DNA from: CAZCBJ01 sp964496705 | GTDB taxonomy: Bacteria > Chloroflexota > Anaerolineae > Anaerolineales > Anaerolineaceae | DNA: 18,599 bases | Assembly: GCA_964496705.1 (NCBI GenBank) | Contig: CAZCBJ010000062.1 | Location: 1 to 18,599, forward strand | Direction: 5' to 3' | In this document: positions 1 through 7,322 of the stretch, piece by piece | Numbering within the stretch: position 1 is the first letter of the stretch | Layout: each line of letters opens with the position of its first letter | Position numbers and translations under genes: made by a program | The notes under the pieces: model-generated | The model's input: only the letters and a program-made list of their open reading frames with translations | Told to the model about the DNA's origin: nothing | Databases searched by the model: none

Positions 1-1
1 C

Positions 2-934
2 GAGCGCCCGCCCGGCTTGCGCGCCGCGTTGAACAGCCTGTTGCACCCCACCTTCCGCCAGGTCGAAGCGGTGCGCGCGATCAGTTTCAGCATCGGCGCG
101 GGCGAGATGGTGGGGCTGATCGGACCCAACGGCGCCGGCAAAACCACCACGCTCAAGATGCTCGCCGGGCTGCTGCACCCCACCTCGGGCGAGGTCAGCC
201 TGGCCGGTTTCACCCCCTGGCAGCGGCGCACGGATTTCCTGCAGCGCATCGGCATGGTGCAGGGCAACAAGAGCCAGTTGCTGTGGGACATTCCGCCGGT
301 GGACAGCTTCCGCGTGTTGAAGGAAATCTACCGCATCCCGCAGGCGGATTATCAACGCCGGCTGGATGAGCTGGTGGCGCTGCTGGAGATGGAGGAGCTG
401 CTCACCCGCCCGGTGCGCAACCTGTCGCTGGGCGAGCGGATGAAGTGCGAGCTGGTCGCCGGTCTGCTGCACCGTCCCAGCGTACTGTTCCTCGACGAAC
501 CCACCCTGGGATTGGACGTCTCGATGCAGAACCGCCTGCGCGCTTTCATCGCCGAATACAACCGGCGCTCCGCCGCCTGTGTGCTGCTGACCAGCCACTA
601 CATGGCCGACGTGGAGGCGCTTTGCCCACGGGTGATCCTGATCCACCACGGGCAAATCCTCTACGACGGCGGTCTGCACGGGCTGGCCGAACGGATGGCG
701 CCGTTCAAGCTGATCCGCGTAGGGGTGGAAGGCGGGCTGGACGCCGCACAGCTTCCCGCAGGCGCCGAATTGCTGCAGCGCGAGGATCATCACCTGACCC
801 TACGCACCAGCCGCCAGGACGCTCCCGGCGTGGTCTCGCGCTTGCTGGCGGCTTACCCGGTCAGCGATTTGAGCGTTGAAGACCCGCCCATCGAGGCGGT
901 GATCGACCAGGTGTATCAGGAGGGCAGCCTGTGA
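2..934 (+). CDS. ABC-2 type transporter ATP-binding protein, 5' partial
   Basis: Cytoplasmic ATPase of an ABC-2 exporter; the next two genes encode its membrane partners. Counting from the TTG at 17: Walker A GPNGAGKT (residues 36-43), signature LSLGERM (136-142), Walker B VLFLDEP (156-162), switch histidine H194, then about 100 residues of C-terminal extension usual for ABC-2 ATPases. The frame is open to the window edge and the upstream residues (E-R-P-P-G) fit the usual family N-terminus, so I think the true start lies outside and TTG 17 is internal. The gene trio matches the uncharacterised COG4586/COG4587/COG3694 export system (family knowledge). Substrate unknown. The stop overlaps the next start (GTGA), implying translational coupling. 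Confidence 0.93.
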   Translation, partial: ERPPGLRAALNSLLHPTFRQVEAVRAISFSIGAGEMVGLIGPNGAGKTTTLKMLAGLLHPTSGEVSLAGFTPWQRRTDFLQRIGMVQGNKSQLLWDIPPVDSFRVLKEIYRIPQADYQRRLDELVALLEMEELLTRPVRNLSLGERMKCELVAGLLHRPSVLFLDEPTLGLDVSMQNRLRAFIAEYNRRSAACVLLTSHYMADVEALCPRVILIHHGQILYDGGLHGLAERMAPFKLIRVGVEGGLDAAQLPAGAELLQREDHHLTLRTSRQDAPGVVSRLLAAYPVSDLSVEDPPIEAVIDQVYQEGSL

Positions 935-1722
935 ACGCGCGCGGCGGAGCGGCTTTGATCAAGAGCACCTGGCTCTCCTGGATGCAGTATCGCAGCTTCT
1001 TCTTCCTCCTGGCTTTCGGTTGGATGATCCCGCCGCTGGTTTCGCTGTTTGCCTGGATGGCCGCGGCGGGCACGGGGATGGTGGCGGGCATGGGCCGCGC
1101 TGAGTTCGCCGCGTACTACCTGATCCTGGTGCTGGTCAACCAGGTCACCTATTCGCAGACCAACTGGACGGTGGGGGATGTGATCCGCGAGGGCGGGCTG
1201 GATGCCTGGCTGCTGCGCCCGCTGGCGCCGATCTTCCAAACGCTTTCCGCCGAGGCAGCCGGCAAGACCGTCTACCTGGCCTTCATTATCCCGGTGACGC
1301 TGTTGTTAGCCTTGATTTTGCGGCCCGAGCTAACTACCAGCCCGGCGCAGGCATGCCTGGCGCTGGTCGCGCTGCTGTTGGCCTGGGCGCTGCGTTTTCT
1401 GTGGGGATTCTGGCTGGCGCTGCTGGCTTTCTGGGCCACCCGCGCCGATGCGCTGTTGGCGCTGCAGGACGGGTTGATCTTCCTGCTGTCGGGCGTGGTG
1501 GCGCCGGTGGCGCTGCTGCCGCAAGGTCTGCAGGCTGCGGCCCGCCTGCTGCCCTTCCGCTACATGGTCAGCTTTCCGGTGGAAGTATTGATGCAGCCTT
1601 TGCCGCACGAGGAACTGCTGCTGGGATTTGCCTGCCAGCTCGCCTGGCTGCTGTTATCGCTGGGCTTGAGTTGGCGGCTGTGGCGCGCCGGGCTGCGCCA
1701 GTACGTTTCAGCGAGAGGATGA
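931..1722 (+). CDS. ABC-2 family permease (COG4587-like)
   Basis: Integral membrane subunit of the exporter, 263 aa. The GTG start overlaps the ATPase stop by GTGA. The protein shows about six hydrophobic segments: near residues 20-50, a paired block around 105-160, one around 175-195 and the last at 225-250. The charged short N-terminus followed by a long first helix and the loop with QTNWTVGDVIREGGLDAWLLRP (split here: QTNWTVGD, then IREGGLDAWLLRP) are typical of this ABC-2 permease family, where the loop contacts the ATPase. It pairs with the next permease to form an asymmetric channel. Substrate cannot be deduced. The start codon is inferred from the overlap; a TTG eight codons further in is possible. 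Confidence 0.88.
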   Translation: MNARGGAALIKSTWLSWMQYRSFFFLLAFGWMIPPLVSLFAWMAAAGTGMVAGMGRAEFAAYYLILVLVNQVTYSQTNWTVGDVIREGGLDAWLLRPLAPIFQTLSAEAAGKTVYLAFIIPVTLLLALILRPELTTSPAQACLALVALLLAWALRFLWGFWLALLAFWATRADALLALQDGLIFLLSGVVAPVALLPQGLQAAARLLPFRYMVSFPVEVLMQPLPHEELLLGFACQLAWLLLSLGLSWRLWRAGLRQYVSARG

Positions 1723-1723
1723 G

Positions 1724-2515
1724 ATGCGTTATCTGCGCCTGATCCAGGTCTTTTTTCAAACCTCCATCAAAGAGGAAGCCGCCTACCGCGCCAATTTTTT
1801 CATCAGCCTGTTCCATTCGCTGCTCAACTTCGGCCTGGGTGTGCTGGGGGTGAGCGTGCTGTTCAACCAGGTGGACAGCCTGCAGGGCTGGGATTTTTCG
1901 GCGGCGCTGGGGCTGATGGGCACCTACCTGGTGGTGGGCGCGCTTCGCGGGCTGTTCATCGGCCCGGGGCTGGAGCGGCTGGCCGGGATGGGCCAGGATG
2001 TGTGGAGCGGCAACTTCGATTTCGTCCTGCTGCGCCCGCTGGACGTCCAATTCCATGTCAGCTTCCGCGCCTGGCGCCTGTTTGCGCTGTTCGATCTGCT
2101 GCTGGGGGCGGGGGTGGTGGCGGTTGCGCTTTCGCTGCCGGGCGCAGCGCTCGATCTGGCCAACCTGCTGGGCTATTTCACCGCTCTGCTGGCCGGGACG
2201 GCGGTGCTGTACGCCGTGCTGCTGGCCTTCACCGCGCTGGTGTTCTGGAGCCCGGGCTTCCTGTTCACCTGGCTGTTCAATTCGCTCTTCCAGCTCGCGC
2301 GCTATCCGGTGAGTATTTACCCCGCCTGGCTGCGCTTCCTGCTCACCTGGCTGATCCCGGTGGGGCTGATGACCACCATCCCGGCGCAAATGCTGGCGGG
2401 CAAAGGCAGCTTTGGGCTGCTGCTGGGCAGTCTGCTGGCGGGCGGGTTGCTGCTGCTGGGCGCGTCGCTGTTCTTCCGCCTGGCGCTGCGCCGCTATGCC
2501 AGCGCCAGCAGCTAA
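1724..2515 (+). CDS. ABC-2 family permease (COG3694-like)
   Basis: Second membrane subunit of the exporter, 263 aa. ATG lies one base after the TGA of the preceding permease, with a purine-rich GAGAGGATGAG acting as ribosome binding site. About six transmembrane segments are visible, including a first helix around residues 25-50 and a strongly hydrophobic C-terminal helix near 232-255. The loop motif SGNFDFVLLRPLDVQF is the hallmark of this family and is the counterpart of the 'LLRP' loop in the first permease. The three genes form one operon. Two small hairpins follow the stop. Function beyond ATP-driven export is unknown. Confidence 0.88.
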   Translation: MRYLRLIQVFFQTSIKEEAAYRANFFISLFHSLLNFGLGVLGVSVLFNQVDSLQGWDFSAALGLMGTYLVVGALRGLFIGPGLERLAGMGQDVWSGNFDFVLLRPLDVQFHVSFRAWRLFALFDLLLGAGVVAVALSLPGAALDLANLLGYFTALLAGTAVLYAVLLAFTALVFWSPGFLFTWLFNSLFQLARYPVSIYPAWLRFLLTWLIPVGLMTTIPAQMLAGKGSFGLLLGSLLAGGLLLLGASLFFRLALRRYASASS

Positions 2516-2521
2516 TGATGA

Positions 2522-2558
2522 AGCGCCCCTGTGAGGCGCTGGCTGTCCACTCGGACAG
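2522..2558 (+). terminator. Tandem small hairpins after the ABC-2 operon
   Basis: Two back-to-back perfect inverted repeats start 7 bases after the last ABC-2 stop. The first is AGCGCC (2522-2527), a 7-nt loop and GGCGCT (2535-2540). The second is CTGTCC (2543-2548), a 4-nt loop ACTC and GGACAG (2553-2558). No T-run follows, so this may be an RNA 3' end stabiliser or a weak terminator rather than a canonical intrinsic one. Confidence 0.4.
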
Positions 2559-2627
2559 GTTCCATTCCCTCCCGCCGGACAGGGCAAGACTGGCCGCGCG
2601 CAAAGCGCCGGATAAACCCGCTTTCCT

Positions 2628-2660
2628 TACAATACAATCAACGCAATAACCTAAGGAGAA
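2628..2660 (+). promoter_or_regulatory. Probable -10 box and ribosome binding site of the repeat membrane protein
   Basis: Two overlapping TACAAT hexamers (2628-2633 and 2633-2638) lie about 30 bases before the ATG at 2666. AAGGAG (2653-2658) lies 7 bases before that ATG and decides it over the longer upstream reading frame, which is open back to 2531. No clear -35 hexamer is visible. Confidence 0.5.
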
Positions 2661-2665
2661 GCGAA

Positions 2666-3472
2666 ATGAAGACAAGCATTGGCAAGGTATTTTGGGGGCT
2701 GGCCCTGATCGCTGGCGGCGGATTGTTCCTGGCGCAGAACCTGGGGCTGGTGGACTTTTCCACCTGGCCTGTCAAGGCCGGCATCCTGGCGGGTTTCAGC
2801 CTGCTCTTCCTGATCGTCTATCTGCTGGAAGGCCTGCAGAAATGGGGCTGGCTCTTCCCGGCTTCCATTTTCGCCGGGGTGGCGGCTGTGCCGCTGATGA
2901 CCGCGAACGGCGTCTACGAAGCGGCCATCCCTACGGTGGTGCTGGGCAGCGTGGCGCTGCCCTTCCTGGTGGGCTTTGCGCTCAAACCGCGCCAGCGCTG
3001 GGGCTTGCTGATCCCGGCCTATGCGCTCTTGTGCAGCGGCGCGCTGACCCTGTTCGGGGATAGGCTGGACGGCGCGGTCATCGGCGGGTTGGTGGTGTTG
3101 AGCATCTCGCTGCCTTTCTTCTACGTCACCCTGAGCCGCAAGGAAGCCTGGTGGGCGACCATCCCGGCTGGCGTGCTGGCCTCGGTGGGGCTGACGGTGA
3201 TCGCCCTGGGCAGCGGGCTGGAACAGGGCGGCCTGGCCTGGATGGCCGACAGCCTGATCCCGCTGGGCTGGGCGGCCACCTTCTTCGCCCTCTGGCTGCG
3301 CCGCGCCACCCAGCCCACCCGCTGGGCCATCTACCCCGCCGCGGCGCTGGGCGCCAGCGCGCTGGTCAGCCTGGTCTCGCAAACCCTGATGAACTTCGCC
3401 TGGCCGGTGCTGCTGATCCTGGCCGGAATGGCGGTGCTCTACTGGAGCATTCGCAAGCAGCGCAGCGCGTAG
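2666..3472 (+). CDS. Polytopic membrane protein with tandem ~50-residue repeats
   Basis: A 268-aa protein of about ten transmembrane helices with no enzyme motif that I recognise. The N-terminus (helix at 7-27 ending in LAQNLGLV, then STWPV) resembles the LiaI/LiaF or DUF5668 type of small membrane module. After it, a unit recurs starting at W60, W112, W162/163 and W220: an aromatic entry, then (L/I)(F/I/Y)PA, a small-residue-rich helix, a short turn, and a second helix ending in a basic residue cluster (KPRQR, SRKE, LRRATQPTR, RKQR). The unit thus occurs four times, spaced 50-58 residues, after a half unit. It has its own SD and probable promoter and ends in a 13-bp hairpin, so it looks monocistronic. 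Role unknown; envelope stress sensing is only a guess from the N-terminal resemblance. Confidence 0.8.
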   Translation: MKTSIGKVFWGLALIAGGGLFLAQNLGLVDFSTWPVKAGILAGFSLLFLIVYLLEGLQKWGWLFPASIFAGVAAVPLMTANGVYEAAIPTVVLGSVALPFLVGFALKPRQRWGLLIPAYALLCSGALTLFGDRLDGAVIGGLVVLSISLPFFYVTLSRKEAWWATIPAGVLASVGLTVIALGSGLEQGGLAWMADSLIPLGWAATFFALWLRRATQPTRWAIYPAAALGASALVSLVSQTLMNFAWPVLLILAGMAVLYWSIRKQRSA

Positions 3473-3495
3473 GGCGCAATCCGATCGCAATCCAC

Positions 3496-3526
3496 GGTTT
3501 GGGAGCGGCGCATCCGCTCCCAAACC
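3496..3526 (+). terminator. 13-bp perfect hairpin terminator
   Basis: GGTTTGGGAGCGG (3496-3508) pairs perfectly with CCGCTCCCAAACC (3514-3526) around a 5-nt loop CGCAT, starting 24 bases after the stop of the membrane protein. The downstream tail TTGTGGTTTCT is only moderately T-rich. It separates this gene from the promoter at 3556. Confidence 0.7.
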
Positions 3527-3555
3527 TTGTGGTTTCTCGGACTATATTTCTGCTG

Positions 3556-3561
3556 TATAAT
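3556..3561 (+). promoter_or_regulatory. TATAAT -10 box for a leaderless ABC exporter mRNA
   Basis: A consensus TATAAT ends 8 bases before the GTG start at 3570. Transcription normally begins about 6-8 bases past a -10 box, so the mRNA should begin at or within a base or two of the start codon. There is no room for a Shine-Dalgarno sequence. No -35 hexamer is evident. Confidence 0.6.
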
Positions 3562-3569
3562 CAATCCCT

Positions 3570-5453
3570 GTGCCTATTCCCCAAACCTCTGCCAAAGCCT
3601 CGCTGAGCGAGTACGCCGGCTTCCTGCGCCGCTACCTGCTGCCGCGCTGGGCGCTGCTCATCCCGCTGGGCGTCTGCCTGTTCATCAACATCGGGCTGAT
3701 GCTCTACAATCCGCAGATCTTGCGCTCTTTCATCGACACAGCCACCGCCGGCGGCGAGGCGCGTGTGCTGACGCGCATGGCGCTGACCTTCATCGCCATC
3801 GCCGTGGCGCAGCAACTGGTCAACATCCTGGTGGTGTACATCACCGAGAACCTGGGCTGGGCCGCCACCAACGTCCTGCGCCTGGAGCTGGCCCGCCACA
3901 TGCTCGGGCTGGACATGTCCTTCCACGCCGCCCACACCCCCGGCGAGCTGATTGAACGCATTGACGGTGACGTGATGGCGCTTTCCAACTTCTTTTCCCA
4001 GTTCATTCTTCAGGTGTTCGGCAATGTGCTGTTGATCCTGGGCATCCTGATGGTGCTGCTGCGCGAAGATTGGCGCGTGACCGCCTCACTGGCTGTGTTC
4101 CTGGTGATCGCCTTCGTGGTGATCATGCTGCTGGCCAACATCGCCGTCCCCGCCTGGGAAGCCGAGCGCCAGGCCAGCGCCAACCTGTTTGGTTTCCTCG
4201 AAGAGCGCATGGCCGGCACCGAGGACATCCGCTCCAACAACGCGATGAGTTACGTCCTCGACCGTTTTTACCGCCTGACCCGCGAGCTGATGCGCAAAAC
4301 CATCACCGCCGGGCTGCGCATGAACGTGTTAATGAACACCACCTGGGTGCTCTTCGCGGTGGGCAACGCGGTGGCCATCCTGGTCAGCGCATGGCTGTTC
4401 AAGAGCGGAGCCATCACGCTGGGCGCGGTGTACATGATCATCTACTACACCAACATGCTCACCTGGCCGCTGGACCGCCTGACCCAGCAGATGCAAGACC
4501 TGCAGCGCGCCGGGGCGAGCATGATCCGCATCCTGGGCATCCAACGCATCCAGGGCAAGATCCCCGGCGAGCATATCTTCACCCCGCCTGCCGAGACGAT
4601 GCTGCGCTCCGGACCGCTGGCGGTGGAATTTGAGGCGGTCACCTTCGGCTACAGCGACAGCCTTTCGGCTGCCCCCGTCAAGCCCGCCGATCCCCAACCC
4701 GCCCCAGATGCGCAAGACCCGCCCCCGACCAACGGCGAGGCCGACAAAGAAATCGTCCTGCAAGACATCTCCTTCCGCCTGGCTCCCGGGCGGGTGATCG
4801 GCCTGCTGGGGCGCACCGGCAGCGGCAAGACCACCCTCACCCGCCTGATCTTCCGCCTCTACGACCCCGACCACGGGCAAATCCGCATGGGCAGCGATCA
4901 CCGCCGGGTGGATATCCGTGAGCTGACCCTGCAGGAGCTGCGCCACCGTGTGGGCATGGTCACCCAGAACATCCAGTTGTTCCACGCCACAGTGCGCGAG
5001 AACCTGACCTTTTTCAACGCCAACATCCCCGACGAGCGCATCATCGCCGCCATTCACGATCTGGGCTTGACCGCCTGGTTCAACGGGCTGGCGAAAGGGC
5101 TGGACACCGAGCTGGAATCCGGCGGGGGAGGCTTATCGGCGGGGGAGGCTCAGCTCCTGGCCTTCACGCGCATCTTTCTGCACGACCCCGGGCTGGTGAT
5201 CCTCGACGAGGCCACTTCGCGCCTCGACCCGGCCACCGAGCAGTTGATCGAACAGGCGGTGGACAAGCTGGTCAAAAATCGCACCGCGATCATCGTCGCC
5301 CACCGCCTGGGGACGGTGGAACGGGCGGATGACATCCTGATCCTGGAGGACGGGCGCATCCTGGAATACGGCGAGCGCGCCCGCCTGGCCCACGATTCCG
5401 CCAGCGTGTTCCACCACCTGTTGGAAACCGGGCTGGAGGAGGTGCTGGCATGA
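3570..5453 (+). CDS. ABC exporter half-transporter, catalytic-site Walker B subunit
   Basis: A 627-aa fused exporter: six-helix transmembrane domain (about residues 28-320), then a nucleotide-binding domain. A-loop Y361, Walker A GRTGSGKT (414-421), Q-loop in VTQNIQLF, signature LSAGEAQ (522-528, departing from LSGGQ), Walker B LVILDE with catalytic E547, D-loop SRLD, switch H578. Between the A-loop and the strand starting near 392 sits a Pro/Asp/Ala-rich insert of about 29 residues. The GTG start is forced: an in-frame TAA lies at 3558-3560 and the next ATG is inside the first helix. It overlaps the next exporter gene by ATGA, so the two products very probably form a heterodimer. Substrate unknown; lipids, peptides or drugs are typical for the class. 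Confidence 0.92.
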   Translation: MPIPQTSAKASLSEYAGFLRRYLLPRWALLIPLGVCLFINIGLMLYNPQILRSFIDTATAGGEARVLTRMALTFIAIAVAQQLVNILVVYITENLGWAATNVLRLELARHMLGLDMSFHAAHTPGELIERIDGDVMALSNFFSQFILQVFGNVLLILGILMVLLREDWRVTASLAVFLVIAFVVIMLLANIAVPAWEAERQASANLFGFLEERMAGTEDIRSNNAMSYVLDRFYRLTRELMRKTITAGLRMNVLMNTTWVLFAVGNAVAILVSAWLFKSGAITLGAVYMIIYYTNMLTWPLDRLTQQMQDLQRAGASMIRILGIQRIQGKIPGEHIFTPPAETMLRSGPLAVEFEAVTFGYSDSLSAAPVKPADPQPAPDAQDPPPTNGEADKEIVLQDISFRLAPGRVIGLLGRTGSGKTTLTRLIFRLYDPDHGQIRMGSDHRRVDIRELTLQELRHRVGMVTQNIQLFHATVRENLTFFNANIPDERIIAAIHDLGLTAWFNGLAKGLDTELESGGGGLSAGEAQLLAFTRIFLHDPGLVILDEATSRLDPATEQLIEQAVDKLVKNRTAIIVAHRLGTVERADDILILEDGRILEYGERARLAHDSASVFHHLLETGLEEVLA

Positions 5454-7270
5454 CCCAGGCCAACCCGACCCCCGAGACGCGCGAACGACCACCCAAGCGC
5501 GCCTGGGCTTATTTCTGGTCAATCATCCGCTATTCACCCTGGCTGTATGCCGCCATTGTGCTGCTGCGCATTTTCATCTTCGGCGTCGCCCCGCAGTTGA
5601 ACGGCTTGATCCTGCGCGAGTTTTTCAACAATCTCAGCGGCAGCCCAAACCTGGGCCTGACGCCCGAGTCGATTGCCGCGCTGGTGGTGGGGCTGGCGCT
5701 GGGCCGCGCGGTGATCATCTTCGCCGACATCTTCGCCCATTTTTTGTACACCTTCCGCTCCGGCGCGCTGCTGCGTAAAAACCTGCTGGTGCGCATCCTC
5801 GAGCGCCCGGGCGCGCGAGCCGTGCCGCAATCGCCTGGCGAGGCCATCAGCCGCTTCCGCGACGATGTCAATAACGCCGTCGAATTCACCTCGCAATTGC
5901 CCTTCATCATCGGCCAGGCGCTGTTCGCGGTGGTCGCGCTGGTGACCATGCTCAACATCAGCGTGCGCGTGACCCTCTTCGCCTACCTGCCCTTCGTGCT
6001 GGTCATCTTCCTCGCCAGCCAGGCGATGGACAAAATCGAAAAATTCCGCGAAGCCAACCGCAAAGCCTCCGGCCGCGTGACCGATTTCATCGGCGAAATC
6101 TTCGGCGCGGCCCAGGCGGTGAAAGTGGCCACCGCCGAGGCAGACGTGCTGGCGCGCTTCGACCAGCTCAACCAGAAACGGCGCAAAGCCGCGATCACCG
6201 ACCGGCTGTACATGGCCTTCGTCGAATCGCTGATCTGGAATTTTGTCAACGTGGTCACCGGTGTGATTCTGCTGCTGGTCTCCACCCAGCTCAACGCCAC
6301 CGCGCCCGGCGGGGCGAAGATGACCCTGGGCGATTTTGCCCTGTTCATCTTCTACCTGGGCTACGTCACCGAGTTCACCGCGATGAGCGGCGTGCTGATG
6401 GCCTGGTTCCGCCAGGCGGGCGTGGCGCTGGCGCGCATGATCACCCTGCTGCAGGGCGCTGCGCCGCTGAGCCTGGTCAAGCACAGCCCCGTGCACGTCA
6501 CCGGCGCCTTGCCGCCCATCCCGTACACGCCGAAAAGCGAAGATCACCGCCTGGAACGGCTGGAGGTGCGCGGGCTGAATTATGTTTATGAAGACACCGG
6601 GCGCGGGGTGGAAAACGTTCACCTCAACCTCAAGCGCGGTTCCTTCACCGTCATCACCGGACGCATCGGCTCAGGCAAAACCACCCTGCTGCGTGCGCTG
6701 CTGGGGCTGCTGCCCAGGCAATCCGGTGAAATCCTGTGGAACGGCCAGGTGGTCGAAGACCCGGCCAGCTTCTTCATCCCGCCGCGCAGCGCCTACACCG
6801 CCCAGGTGCCACTGCTGTTCAGCGAATCGATCCGCGATAACATCCTGATGGGCCTGCCCGAAGACGCGGTGAACCTGCCGGGAGCGGTGCGCCTGGCCGT
6901 GATGGAAGAGGACCTGGCCGGGCTGGAGCACGGCCTGGACACGGTCATCGGCTCCAAAGGGGTGAAAATCTCCGGCGGGCAGCGCCAGCGCACCGCCGCC
7001 GCGCGCATGTTCGTGCGCCAACCCGAGCTGCTGGTGCTGGACGATCTGTCCAGCGCGCTGGACGTGGAAACCGAGCGCCAGTTATGGGAGCGCGTCTTCG
7101 AAATCCAGGGCGCCACCTGCCTGGTGGCTTCTCATCGCCGCCCGGCGCTGCGCCGCGCCGACCACATCATCGTGCTGAAGAACGGGCGCATCGAAGCCGA
7201 GGGCGACCTGGAGACCCTGCTGGCCACCTGCGAGGAAATGCAGCGCCTGTGGCAGGGTGAGCATGCGTAG
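5450..7270 (+). CDS. ABC exporter half-transporter, degenerate Walker B subunit
   Basis: A 606-aa exporter partner of the preceding gene, with a six-helix membrane domain (about residues 22-320) and a nucleotide-binding domain. Walker A GRIGSGKT (404-411), Q-loop in TAQVPLLFSESIRDNI, consensus signature SGGQRQR (508-514), Walker B LLVLDD in which the catalytic glutamate is replaced by D532, D-loop SALD, switch H562. The signature is consensus where the partner's is not, and the Walker B is degenerate where the partner's is intact, as expected for an asymmetric heterodimer. ATG start overlaps the upstream stop (ATGA), so synthesis is coupled. The stop is only 12 bases before the next promoter. 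Confidence 0.92.
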   Translation: MTQANPTPETRERPPKRAWAYFWSIIRYSPWLYAAIVLLRIFIFGVAPQLNGLILREFFNNLSGSPNLGLTPESIAALVVGLALGRAVIIFADIFAHFLYTFRSGALLRKNLLVRILERPGARAVPQSPGEAISRFRDDVNNAVEFTSQLPFIIGQALFAVVALVTMLNISVRVTLFAYLPFVLVIFLASQAMDKIEKFREANRKASGRVTDFIGEIFGAAQAVKVATAEADVLARFDQLNQKRRKAAITDRLYMAFVESLIWNFVNVVTGVILLLVSTQLNATAPGGAKMTLGDFALFIFYLGYVTEFTAMSGVLMAWFRQAGVALARMITLLQGAAPLSLVKHSPVHVTGALPPIPYTPKSEDHRLERLEVRGLNYVYEDTGRGVENVHLNLKRGSFTVITGRIGSGKTTLLRALLGLLPRQSGEILWNGQVVEDPASFFIPPRSAYTAQVPLLFSESIRDNILMGLPEDAVNLPGAVRLAVMEEDLAGLEHGLDTVIGSKGVKISGGQRQRTAAARMFVRQPELLVLDDLSSALDVETERQLWERVFEIQGATCLVASHRRPALRRADHIIVLKNGRIEAEGDLETLLATCEEMQRLWQGEHA

Positions 7271-7281
7271 ATTTCCGGGTG

Positions 7282-7287
7282 TATAAT
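7282..7287 (+). promoter_or_regulatory. TATAAT -10 box for the solute-binding-protein gene
   Basis: TATAAT followed by C, 35 bases before the ATG at 7323, giving an expected leader of roughly 28 nt. It also contains the in-frame TAA (7284-7286) that blocks any longer reading frame. No -35 hexamer is recognisable. Confidence 0.55.
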
Positions 7288-7322
7288 CACCTCAATATCT
7301 CATCCATAAAATCGAGCCACAA

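Noticed and set aside
1568..2587. 339-codon open frame on the minus strand opposite the ABC-2 permeases
   Set aside because: Gln/Arg/Ala-rich low-complexity translation typical of an antisense shadow in GC-rich DNA; the plus-strand frames are clear ABC-2 permeases.
2531..2665. N-terminal extension of the repeat membrane protein by 45 codons
   Set aside because: The extension is basic and unlike the family, crosses a hairpin, and AAGGAG sits right before ATG 2666.
2651..3523. 290-codon minus-strand open frame opposite the repeat membrane protein
   Set aside because: Composition dominated by Gln, Arg, Ala and Gly, with no motif and no ribosome binding site; the plus-strand frame has hydrophobic helices, SD and repeats.
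5534..6622. 362-codon minus-strand open frame opposite the second ABC exporter
   Set aside because: His/Gln/Gly-rich translation without domain features; the plus strand encodes an unmistakable exporter.
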